NCBI GenBank assembly: GCA_035544895.1
Contig: DASZZM010000103.1
Coordinates: forward strand, 114,971-178,970
DNA: 64,000 nt
DNA from: JASLEW01 sp035544895
GTDB taxonomy: Bacteria > Acidobacteriota > Thermoanaerobaculia > Multivoradales > UBA5704
Direction: 5' to 3'
The notes under the pieces: model-generated
Databases searched by the model: none
Seen by the model: only the letters and a program-made list of their open reading frames with translations
Told to the model about the DNA's origin: nothing
Made by a program: the position numbers and the translations under genes
Shown: in pieces, positions 1 through 9,863 of the stretch
Numbering within the stretch: position 1 is the stretch's first letter
Layout: the number at the start of each line of letters is the position of its first letter

Positions 1-588
1 GCCGGTGACCACCGCGCCGCCTTCGCCGGTGGTGAAGATCTTGTTGCCGTAAAACGAGAAGGCGCCGATCCGGCCAAGAGATCCCACGCGGCGGCCTCGG
101 TAACGGGCGCCGTGGGCCTCGGCGGCGTCCTCGATCAGGTCGAGCCCGTGCTCGCCGGCGAGGTCGAGCAGCGGGCCGAGATCGACCGGCTGGCCATACA
201 GGTGGACGGCGATGATCGCCCGCGTGCGCGGCGTGAGCTTGCGGCGCGCCTCTTCGGCGCCGATACCCCAGGTGCCGCGATCCACGTCGACCAGGACGGG
301 GGTCGCGCCGGTGTAGCGCACGGCGCTGGCGGTGGCGACGAAGGTGAGGTCCGGCACCAGCACCTCGTCCCCCGGTCCGATGCCGAGGACCGCGAGCGCG
401 AGGTGCAGGGCGGCCGTTCCATTCGCGGTGGCGACCGCGTGGCGCGCTTCGCAGAAGCGGGCGAGCTCCTCTTCGAACCGCGGCACGTAGCGGCCCAGCG
501 AGGAGACCCATCCCGACTCCACGCAGTCGAGGACGTAGCGCTTGGCGCTGTCGGGAAGCCAGGGAGCGAAAACGGGAATCATGGTCAT
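1..588 (-). CDS. DegT/DnrJ/EryC1/StrS family PLP aminotransferase, 3' end cut by window edge
   Basis: The reverse strand reads open from an ATG at 588 to the left edge (196 residues visible). It is a sugar aminotransferase of the DegT/DnrJ/EryC1/StrS type, which builds amino sugars for surface polysaccharides using PLP. The N-terminal half of the fold is clear: IPVFAPWLPDSAKRYVLDCV opening, NGTAALHLAL around residue 56, the aspartate of IEDAAEAHG (D154) that contacts the PLP ring nitrogen, and SFYGNKIFTTGEGG with K183 as the Schiff-base lysine. Perosamine-synthase-like members share this exact motif style, but substrate cannot be assigned from a partial protein. A second ATG at 582 is an equally good start; no strong ribosome site is visible. 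It is divergent from the YfhO-like gene. Confidence 0.9.
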   Translation of the reverse strand, partial: MTMIPVFAPWLPDSAKRYVLDCVESGWVSSLGRYVPRFEEELARFCEARHAVATANGTAALHLALAVLGIGPGDEVLVPDLTFVATASAVRYTGATPVLVDVDRGTWGIGAEEARRKLTPRTRAIIAVHLYGQPVDLGPLLDLAGEHGLDLIEDAAEAHGARYRGRRVGSLGRIGAFSFYGNKIFTTGEGGAVVTG

Positions 589-743
589 GGCTGGCGGCGG
601 CGCGCTGATCTCCATGGGCGACGGGCTCGCCCGCTCGATCGGCCCACGGTTTTCGGGTGCGGCTATACTAACAGCACGATCCTGCCCGCGTGAGGAGTGC
701 CCAGACCGGCCCGCCCGCCCCCTCCCGGCTCGTCCTCGTTTCC

Positions 744-3092
744 ATGCACTCCGCCGCCGCCGCACTCGCCGTCTTTCTCGCCGGCTGCGCGCTGCTGGTT
801 GGGGCGCTCCGCTGGTGGCGCCCCGGCTTCCCGATGCGGGCGGCGCTCGCCTACGTGGCGCTGACCGCGGCCTTCTTCGCGCGGCCGCTGTTCACCGGCG
901 CGCTGCAGGTGCCGACCGACCTCGCCTATGCTTGGCTGCCTTTCAAGGAAGTCGCCCCTGGGGTCGAGCCGCACAACTTCTTCCGCGCCGACACGCTGCT
1001 CGAGCAGCTTCCCTTCCACACCCTGGTGCGCCAGCGGCTGCTGGCCGGCGAGGCGCCGCTGTGGGCGCATGAGCTGGGCACCGGCCAGCCGCTGCTCGGC
1101 AACGGGCAGTCGGCGCCGTTTGCGCCCCTGCACGTCCTCGCCCTGCCCCTGGCGCCCCTACGCGCCCTGACCATCGCCGGCGCCTGGCAGATCCTTCTCG
1201 GCCTGCTGACCGCGCACGCCCTGCTCCTGCGCCTGGGCGCCGGGCGGTGGGGCGCGGCGTTGGGCGCGATGGGCGCGGGGCTCTCCACCTATGCGGTGGT
1301 GTGGATCTACGACACGCCGGGCATGGCCGCGGCGTGGGTGCCGGGGCTGCTGCTGGGTATCGTGCTGGTGCGCGACGGAGCGCGGCGCGGCTGGGTGGGA
1401 CTGGCCGCCTGCGCGGCGGGGCTGGCGCTGTCCGGGCATCCGGAGACGATGGCCCACGCCGGGCTCGCCGCCGCGGCGATGGCGGCGGCGCAGCTGACGC
1501 GGCCGCGGCCGGAGCGATGGCAGTTCCTGGCCCGGCTGCTGGCCGCCGCCGCGCTCAGCGCGGCGCTCGCCGCACCGGCGCTGCTGCCCCTGCTGCAAAC
1601 CATCCCCGAGAGCGTGCGCGGCAAGGCGCTGGAGCGCGATCCGGAGAACTTTCAACCGCCGCCCTTCGAGGCGCGCTTCCTGCTTCCGGTCGTCGCGCCC
1701 CTCGCCATGGGCAGCCCTCCCGATGGGAATTACAGCTTGAAGTGGAGCTTCAACGAGATCTGCAGCGAGTATGCCGGCCTGCTGGTCGTGGCGCTGGCGC
1801 TCGCCGGCGCCGTGGCCTTGCGCGGGCGCGTGCTCCTGCTCGTGCTCGCCGGGCTGGCCGCGCTGCTCGTGGCGCTGCGCGTGTCGCCGCTGTTCGACCT
1901 CATGCTGCGCCTGCCGGTCGTCGGCCCCGGAGCGCACGGGCGGATGCGCGAGTTCTGGGTGCTGGCGGTGGCGCTCGCCGCCGGACTGGCGCTCGACCGG
2001 GTGGCGGCCGACAGGTCGCTGCGCGCCGCGGCCGCGGCGCTCATCGCGCTTGCCGCGGCCGGACTGGCGCTCGCGCCTCCCCCCGGCGGGGCGCCATGGC
2101 CGCGCCTCTGGTGGATCGCGACGCTCCTCGGCGCCGCCGCGGCGCTGGCCGCGCTCCTCGTCCCCAGGCTGCGGCCATCCTTCGCGCCGCTCGCGGTCGC
2201 GGCGGTGACCCTCGATCTGTTCTCCCTCGGCGTGCGCTACCACCCGGCCGTCCCGGCGCGGCTGGACCTCGCGCCGCCTCCGCCCGTCGCCTACCTGATG
2301 GAGCGCGCCCGGGCCGCGGCGGCCCCCTGGCGCGTGTCCTTCGAAAACTACGACCTGCCGCCCAATCTCAACGCGCTCTACGGCCTGTGGGATCCGCGCG
2401 GATACGATCCGATGCGCCCCCACGACGCGGCGCGATTGGTCGGCTGGTGGCTCGGCCGGCGCTACCGCTTCTACCAGAACATCCCTGACGCGCTCGGCCA
2501 TATCCGTCAACCCGGCCACGACTTCCTGGCGATCCGCTTCCTGGCCACCTCGCACGAGCGCGAGCTGCCAGCCCCGTGGCGTCGGGTCTTCGAGGGGACG
2601 GGCGGCCGGGTCTGGGAGAACCCGGGCGCGCTGCCGCTCTTCTTCATGCCGCGCGCCGTCGCGGCGATCGAGGAGCCTCGCCGGGCGCTGCGGCTGGCCA
2701 TGAAGGCAGGCGAGGAGGGCGACTTCGCCGAGGTCGGCCTGACCGAGCGGGGGCCGGACGTTCCCGCCCAGGACGGCCGGGTCGGCGCCATCAGGCCGCG
2801 CAGCAACGGTTTCGACCTCGACGTCGAGACGGCGAGCGGCGGCCTGGTCGTCTCCAGCGTCAGCTATGCGTCAGGCTGGGTGATCGAGACCGGGGGCCGC
2901 GAGCTCCCCGCGCTCGAAGTCAACTCCGGCTTCCTCGGCTTCCGCGTGCCGCCGGGTTCTCGCCCCGTCCGCCTGCGCTACCGGCCGCGGGGCTGGACGC
3001 TAGGCCTCGCCCTCTTCGCCGCCGGAGCCGCGCTCGCCCCCCTCGCCGCCTGGGGCCGCCGGCGCGGCCTGCGTGCCCTCGCCTGGCTCTAG
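744..3092 (+). CDS. YfhO-like polytopic membrane protein
   Basis: A protein of about 782 residues with many hydrophobic segments through the first 500 residues, then a soluble C-terminal portion and a last membrane helix. Seen directly: an N-terminal helix, then PTDLAYAWLPFKE and NFFRADTLLEQLPFHT, and later YGLWDPRGYDPMRPHD. These fit the YfhO family, large membrane proteins tied to glycosyl transfer onto cell-envelope polymers; that role is known for family members and inferred here. The reading frame opens at a GTG at 690, but the ATG at 744 gives a normal first helix and is preferred. The upstream gap (589-743) is shared with a divergent sugar aminotransferase, which fits an envelope-polysaccharide context. 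Confidence 0.7.
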   Translation: MHSAAAALAVFLAGCALLVGALRWWRPGFPMRAALAYVALTAAFFARPLFTGALQVPTDLAYAWLPFKEVAPGVEPHNFFRADTLLEQLPFHTLVRQRLLAGEAPLWAHELGTGQPLLGNGQSAPFAPLHVLALPLAPLRALTIAGAWQILLGLLTAHALLLRLGAGRWGAALGAMGAGLSTYAVVWIYDTPGMAAAWVPGLLLGIVLVRDGARRGWVGLAACAAGLALSGHPETMAHAGLAAAAMAAAQLTRPRPERWQFLARLLAAAALSAALAAPALLPLLQTIPESVRGKALERDPENFQPPPFEARFLLPVVAPLAMGSPPDGNYSLKWSFNEICSEYAGLLVVALALAGAVALRGRVLLLVLAGLAALLVALRVSPLFDLMLRLPVVGPGAHGRMREFWVLAVALAAGLALDRVAADRSLRAAAAALIALAAAGLALAPPPGGAPWPRLWWIATLLGAAAALAALLVPRLRPSFAPLAVAAVTLDLFSLGVRYHPAVPARLDLAPPPPVAYLMERARAAAAPWRVSFENYDLPPNLNALYGLWDPRGYDPMRPHDAARLVGWWLGRRYRFYQNIPDALGHIRQPGHDFLAIRFLATSHERELPAPWRRVFEGTGGRVWENPGALPLFFMPRAVAAIEEPRRALRLAMKAGEEGDFAEVGLTERGPDVPAQDGRVGAIRPRSNGFDLDVETASGGLVVSSVSYASGWVIETGGRELPALEVNSGFLGFRVPPGSRPVRLRYRPRGWTLGLALFAAGAALAPLAAWGRRRGLRALAWL

Positions 3093-3098
3093 TGCATC

Positions 3099-3290
3099 TG
3101 AGAGACGACACTCGGTGGTGCGAGAGAGGGAGGGGGCGTCCCCTTCCCCCCCGGCGCCGCCGGGCAGGGACCCGGCGGCTTCCGAAAGCCGGGAAGGGGA
3201 TCCTAAGGGGTTGCGGGGGGAGATCCGATCGATGCTTTAGGCAGTCCGCTACCGCCTCATCGCAGCACTGTTTCTTCCATAGGCAGGGTT
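3099..3290 (+). repeat. Dispersed intergenic repeat, copy A (long form)
   Basis: Begins a few bases after the stop codon of the YfhO-like gene. It carries the family core: a GGGGGCGTCCCC run, a perfect stem CCCCTTCCC (3140-3148) with GGGAAGGGG (3191-3199), then GGGGTTGCGGGGGG and GATCCGATCGATG. In this long form the loop of the stem holds a second palindrome, GCCGCCGGG and CCCGGCGGC around CAGGGA. The remaining bases to 3299 hold nothing else recognisable. Confidence 0.8.
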
Positions 3291-3299
3291 TCTGCATGA

Positions 3300-3328
3300 T
3301 TGACAGTCGGACTTGGGGTGGGTACAGT
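3300..3328 (+). promoter_or_regulatory. Sigma-70-type promoter of the outer-membrane barrel gene
   Basis: TTGACA at 3300-3305, a 17-base spacer and TACAGT at 3323-3328: a consensus -35 and a four-of-six -10 at ideal spacing. Transcription would begin near 3335, about 20 bases before the ATG at 3356. This rules out the in-frame ATG at 3296 as the start. Confidence 0.7.
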
Positions 3329-3355
3329 CTGCTCGGGGGGTTAGGGGACCAGAGG

Positions 3356-5431
3356 ATGGCCGGCATTCGCACTCATCGAAGGGCCGTAGCGCTTGCTTTC
3401 GTCCTGCTGGGCGGAGCTTTCGCCGGCATTGCGGCTGCGCAGGTGCAGGCCCGCCCGAGCGGAGTGGCGGGCCGAGTGGTCAGCCAGACCTCGGTCCTTG
3501 CTTCCGTCCAGGTTTACGCTTACGAGCTTGCCGACCTCTCCCTCCACAAGGCCTTGACGGACCCGCAGGGCAACTTCCTGTTCCAGGACCTGCCCGCCGG
3601 CCTTTACAAGATCATCGCGCACAAGCCCGGCTTCGTGCCGGCGGTGCTCATGCTCACCCGGGCCACCGCCCAGGCCTACCAGTTCCTCGAGCTGCAGCTG
3701 GCGCAGCCCGAGGTCCGCGCACGCCAGAATGGGACCGCGGCGACGGATGACTTCTGGGCCTTGCGCGCAAGCATCCCGGCGGACGTGCTGCGCGATATCG
3801 AGCTCGGCGAGGCGCCGGCGGAGCTCGCTTCTCATCCCGGCTCCGGCGGCTCCTCCACTCGCTACGGGCCGCTGCAAGGCGTGACCGTGGCGACCAAGTC
3901 GGCGGCGCTGCTGCGCGACTTCCATACCGAGATGCAGGCCATGACAGGCGTCGGCCAGGTCGCCGATCTCGGCGGCGGTCAGGTGTCGGGTGGCAAGGTC
4001 GGCATCGAGGGCAGGCTCGGCGAAGTGTCGGTCGGGCTGCGCGGCCGCTTCTGGCAGATCGGTGGAGACTCGTTCGCGGCGCGGCGCGCCGGCGGCACCG
4101 GCCGGGCCGGCGATGGACAGACCCGCGCCGTCTCCCTCGACCTTCAGACCAGCCCGACCAGCAACATCAGCCTCACCTCCCTGAACAACCACCTGGTGTC
4201 GCGCAACCTCGACGGCCAGCCGCAGGTCGGCCTGGAGCACTACCAGGTGAGCTGGAGCCAGGCGCTGGGCGAGAACAGCCGTTCGGATTTCGCCGCGCAA
4301 TACACCAGCGAGAACAACTACTACCGCTACGGCACGGTCGATCCGGCAGAGATTCCGGGCGCGTCGCGCACCTGGAAAGTGGAAGGGGCCTACACCACCT
4401 CGCTCGGCGACAGGAGCACGTTGCAGACCGGCGTCCGCTACCGTGAGTACCAGTTCGGGCTCGCGTCGGGCGCGGGCGCGAACCTCCCCGGCACGCCGCC
4501 GGGTCTCGGGCGGAGCAGCCTCGATTTCTTCGGCCGGGGCGGCCTTCGCATCGAGCCGCCGCTGCTCGTCGAGTACGGGCTCTACAGCACGCTGCGCGAC
4601 GGCAGCATCGCGCTCACTCCCCAGGGCGGGATGGTTCTGCAGCTCGGCTCGGGCTGGCAGGTCAGGGGCTCGACCAGCCGCCGCGTCTACCAGCAGACGC
4701 CGGCGGTGAGCTCGGAGTTCCTGCCCGCCCTGTTCAAGGAGTCGGACCTCTGCGAAGAGGGCGGCAAGGCCTGCTACGAGATCAACCTCTCGCATCGCGC
4801 AAGCGACGAGAACGTCGTCTCGCTCAGCGCCGTCGAGCGCACTCTGGGCCGGACCCTCCGCCTCTACTTCAGCGACGAGCTGTTCGACCGCCTCGAGACC
4901 CTGTACCTGGTGCCTGGCGACCGCCTGCCGGAGCTGCGCTTCATGCTCACCCGGCGTCTTTCGCCGCGGGTGGTGACGAAGCTCGAGTCCACCGTCGCGG
5001 CGGGCGGCGGCGGCACTTTCGTCGCCGCCGACGGACAGCCCTACAGGAACAGGGTGCGCTACATGGTGACGTCGCTCGACACCCGTTTCAAGAGCACCGC
5101 GACAGGTGTCTTCGTCGCCGTCCACCACATCTCGCAGGACCTCTCCCGGCTGGGTCCCGGGAGCGGAGCGCCGGCGGGAATCCTGGCCTCCGCCAGCCTG
5201 CCGGGGGCGGGAGCAGGAGTCACGGCCGGCACGCCTGGCGGCTCGACCGGAGCGAGCTTCGATCGCTTGCAGCTGACCTTGACCCAGGACCTCAATATCC
5301 TGATGAACCTCGCCGCCGAATGGGCGGTGCAGCTCAACATGGAATTGAGCCGCGGCCTCGTTCCCTACCTCCCCACCCAGGACCCCCAGCTCCATCGCCG
5401 ATTCCTGGGCGGGCTCGCCGTCCGGTTCTAG
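3356..5431 (+). CDS. Outer-membrane beta-barrel protein with N-terminal carboxypeptidase-regulatory-like domain
   Basis: A protein of 691 residues. Residues 1-29 form a signal peptide ending AGIAAAQ. Residues about 34-105 are a carboxypeptidase regulatory-like (CarboxypepD_reg) fold, with KALTDPQGNFLFQDLPAGLYKI typical of the family. The rest alternates polar and hydrophobic residues as in a barrel and ends in a C-terminal phenylalanine (GGLAVRF), the usual outer-membrane assembly signal. Unlike SusC/Oar receptors I see no TonB plug domain between the two parts, and no TonB box. The role is therefore unclear: a plugless relative of the Oar family or a porin-like protein. The start at 3356 is set by the promoter just upstream. 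Confidence 0.65.
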   Translation: MAGIRTHRRAVALAFVLLGGAFAGIAAAQVQARPSGVAGRVVSQTSVLASVQVYAYELADLSLHKALTDPQGNFLFQDLPAGLYKIIAHKPGFVPAVLMLTRATAQAYQFLELQLAQPEVRARQNGTAATDDFWALRASIPADVLRDIELGEAPAELASHPGSGGSSTRYGPLQGVTVATKSAALLRDFHTEMQAMTGVGQVADLGGGQVSGGKVGIEGRLGEVSVGLRGRFWQIGGDSFAARRAGGTGRAGDGQTRAVSLDLQTSPTSNISLTSLNNHLVSRNLDGQPQVGLEHYQVSWSQALGENSRSDFAAQYTSENNYYRYGTVDPAEIPGASRTWKVEGAYTTSLGDRSTLQTGVRYREYQFGLASGAGANLPGTPPGLGRSSLDFFGRGGLRIEPPLLVEYGLYSTLRDGSIALTPQGGMVLQLGSGWQVRGSTSRRVYQQTPAVSSEFLPALFKESDLCEEGGKACYEINLSHRASDENVVSLSAVERTLGRTLRLYFSDELFDRLETLYLVPGDRLPELRFMLTRRLSPRVVTKLESTVAAGGGGTFVAADGQPYRNRVRYMVTSLDTRFKSTATGVFVAVHHISQDLSRLGPGSGAPAGILASASLPGAGAGVTAGTPGGSTGASFDRLQLTLTQDLNILMNLAAEWAVQLNMELSRGLVPYLPTQDPQLHRRFLGGLAVRF

Positions 5432-5590
5432 CACGAAACCCGTCGTTCGGTGCGCCAAAGGAGGGGTCTGCGACCCTCCGCCTTCCAAGCATTGAATCCA
5501 CAGAATTGGATTTTATTCGGCTCTATGGATGCAGGAGCTGGAAATCGCCTGATTCCAAGGCTTTGGATGGCATCCAAAATTACGTTACGC

Positions 5591-5606
5591 TGGCATGGAA
5601 AGTGCT
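5591..5606 (+). promoter_or_regulatory. Sigma-54-like promoter before the sensor kinase gene
   Basis: TGGCATGGAAAGTGCT has GG (5592-5593) and GC (5604-5605) separated by exactly 10 bases, and differs from the sigma-54 consensus TGGCACG-N4-TTGC at two positions. Transcription would begin near 5618, before the ATG at 5637 but after the ATG at 5595. The operon encodes an NtrC-type activator, so autoregulation is a reasonable inference. Confidence 0.5.
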
Positions 5607-5636
5607 CTACGACCCCTTGATCAAGGCTCCCCGGCG

Positions 5637-8416
5637 ATGACGCGAGCGCACACCTCCAAGCTCTTCTTCTGCCTGCTGATCACCCTGTTCGCGGCGGCGC
5701 TGGGAGGACTGAGCGTCTATCGCAAGATCGCTTCCTTTCAACCCGTTGGATTCGAGCTCCGGCGCGCCGGCGGGCTGATCGAGGTCACCCGCGTCGACGA
5801 CCCGCGGACCGGTCTGCGGAGCGGCGACAGCATCCTCCTGGCCAATGGCGCCGAGCTCGGCGGCGAGAGCGAGCTGGCTTCCCAGCTCAAGGAACGGCCA
5901 GAGAGCGAGCTGGCCGTCCTGCGCGGCGACCAGGTGGTGCGCGTGCGTTTTCATCGCCCCCCGCTCGCTCCGGACCTCCCCTACCTGATTCTGGCCCTGA
6001 TCGGCGTCGGCTACCTGCTGATCGGTCTCTATACCCTGGTTCGCCAGAACACCGCGCACGGCTTCCTGTTCTGGCTCTGGTGCCTGGCTTCGGCGGTGCT
6101 CTACCTGCTGACGCCGGTGCCGCCGGTGGATGCCGAATACCGGCTGGTCTATCTCGGCGACCAGCTGGCGCACACCTTCCTGCCGCCGCTCACGCTTCAC
6201 CTCTTCCTGGTCTTTCCAGCCGCCCTGCCGGCGGTCGCGGCCGGCAGGAGGCGCCTCCTCGCATTCGTCTACCTGCCCGCCGCGGTGCTCCTGGCGCTGC
6301 AACTCGACCTCATCCTGTGGAACGGCCGCTGGATCTTCGGCCATCCCACCGCCGGCGCGATCGGGGCGCTCGACCGCATCGATCTGCTGCACCTCGCGGG
6401 CTTCGGGCTGGCGGCCGCGGCGGTCCTGGTCTACCGCCTGCTGCGCGATCGCGGCTGGGAGCAGCGGCGCCAGCTCCAATGGATGGCCTTCGGCCTCGCC
6501 GGCGGCTACCTGCCGTTCGTGCTCTTCTATGTCGTGCCCTTCGTGCTCGGCCTGCGCTGGCCGCAACCCGTCACCGCCATCGCCGTGCTGCCGCTGGCCC
6601 TGGTGCCGATTACCTTCGCCTACGCCATCCTGCGCTACAAGCTGTGGGACATCGAGGTGATCGCGCGCGACATCATCACGCTGACCCTCACCCTGCTGCT
6701 CGGCGCCATCGGCTTCTCGCTGGTCCACCTGGCCATCATCCGCGGCGTGTCGCAAGAGCTGACCCTGGCGCGCAACCTCCTCTCCTTCGCGGCCGGCCTG
6801 GGGATCGCCGGGCTGCTGGTGCCGGCGCGGCACTCGCTCTCCTCGGCCCTGGAGAAGCTGCAATACCGGGGCACCTTCGGCAAGCGCCGCGCCCTCCTGG
6901 GCCTGGGGCGCGACCTGCTGCACGAGCGCGATCTCGCGCGGCTGTGCGGCTCGCTGCTCGAGCGGCTCGAGAGCGGCATGGATCTGGCGCGGGCCAACCT
7001 CTACCTGGCCCAGGGGCAGAACCTGGTCGCGGTGCACCCGGAGGCCGCGGCCCCGGAATTCTTCGCCGGCCATGATCTCGGCATCCCCGAGCTGTGGCGC
7101 GAGAACGTCGTGCCGCTCTCATCGGTCCAGCTGGCCGGCGAGCCCGCCGCGCCGCTGCGCCGCATCTTCGACGCGGGATACCGCTATGCCTTTCCCCTGG
7201 CGGTGCGGGGGCGGGGAGTCGGTCTCCTGCTGGCCAGCTTCAAGCGCGACCTGGCGCCGCTCAACAGCGAAGACGTGGAGCTCATCCGCCACCTGCTCAA
7301 CCAGGCGGCGCTGGCGATCGAGAACGCCCAGCTGCTCAGCCAGCTGCAAACGCAGCTCGAGGAGGTGCGGCGCCTGCAAAGCTACAGCGCCGGGATCTTC
7401 GAGTCCTCGCCCGCCGGCATCGCGGTGCTCGACGCCGGCCAGCGGCTGGTCTCGGCCAACCTGTCCTTCGCCAGCTTGACCGAGACCGGCCGCGAAGAGC
7501 TGATCGGCCGCGAGATCGGCCAGGTGCTGCCGGTCTCGCCGCTGCCCTCGCCGGGCGAAGGGCCGATCGAGGCGAGCTTCTGCGACGCCTCCGGCCGCGA
7601 GCGTCACTTGCAGCTCTCGGTCGCTCATTTCGCCGGGGGACGCGAGGATCGCGAGGGACCGCTGCGCATCCTCATGGTGCACGACGTCAGCGAGCGCGTC
7701 GCCATGGAAAACGCCCTCAAGGAAAAGGACCGGCTGGCGGCGCTGGGCATGCTCGCGGCCGGAGTGGCGCACGAGGTCAACACGCCGATCACCGGGATCT
7801 CGAGCTACGCGCAGATCCTGCTCTCCGACACCGCCGAGAGCGACCCGCACTACCAGATCCTCAAGAAGGTCGAGCGCCAGACCTTCCGCGCCGCGCGCAT
7901 CGTCAACAACCTGCTCGAGTTCGCCCGCGACCGCCAGCAGGAGCGGCGGCCGGTGGCCGTGGCCCCGCTGGTGCGCGAATGCGTGGACTTGCTCTGCGAC
8001 AGGCCGGAGCGGCGGCGGATCCAGGTCGCCTGGGACGTCTCTCCCGGCGCGGCGCGCGACGATGCGCTGGTGGTCCTGGGCAGCGAAGGCGAGCTGCAAC
8101 AGGTGTTCACCAACCTCCTGGTCAACGCGCTGGACGCCATGGCCGGGCTCGAGGCCGGGCAGCTCGCCATCGCGCTCGCGGCCGGCGAGCAGACCGTCGT
8201 GGTGCGCATCGCCGACAGCGGGCCCGGCATCCCGCCCGAAAAGCTCGAAACCATCTTCCAGCCCTTCTTCTCGACCAAGCTGCACCGCGGCGGAACCGGC
8301 CTGGGACTCTCGATCAGCTACGAGATCGTCAGGCGGCATGGCGGAGACCTGCGCGTGGTGAGAACGCCGGGCAAGGGAGCCTGTTTCGAGGTCGAGCTGC
8401 CGAAATACGCCGCCCT

Positions 8417-8420
<4 letters not shown>
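5637..8420 (+). CDS. Membrane sensor histidine kinase (PDZ-like, multi-TM, GAF, PAS, HisKA, HATPase)
   Basis: A protein of 927 residues, partner of the NtrC-type regulator that overlaps its stop by 4 bases. Order of parts: N-terminal helix, a PDZ-like extracytoplasmic segment (roughly residues 30-105, RTGLRSGDSILLANG), about eight membrane helices to near residue 330, a GAF-like region, a PAS domain (SSPAGIAVLDAGQRLVSAN), then HisKA with GVAHEVNTPITG (phosphorylated H712) and HATPase with N box NLLVNALDAM, DSGPGIPP and GGTGLGLS. Family knowledge: autophosphorylation and transfer to the regulator's aspartate. The signal is unknown; the PDZ-like segment suggests an envelope or peptide cue. The reading frame extends to an ATG at 5595, but that lies inside the sigma-54-like site, so the ATG at 5637 is chosen. 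Confidence 0.85.
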
Positions 8421-9799
<1,379 letters not shown>

Positions 9800-9863
9800 C
9801 GGCGGCGGCCTCGTTGCTTCGTCGATCGATTCGATGATTGATCCAAGGTAGGAGAGGGTTCCC

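Noticed and set aside
3296..3355. Earlier ATG for the outer-membrane barrel gene
   Set aside because: It lies upstream of the predicted promoter, and would put 20 residues before a good signal peptide.
3341..5488. Long reverse open frame opposite the outer-membrane barrel gene
   Set aside because: Composition is typical of an antisense frame in high-GC DNA; the forward frame has a signal peptide, a promoter and a barrel C-terminus.
5595..5636. Earlier ATG for the sensor kinase
   Set aside because: It falls inside the sigma-54-like site and lacks a ribosome site.
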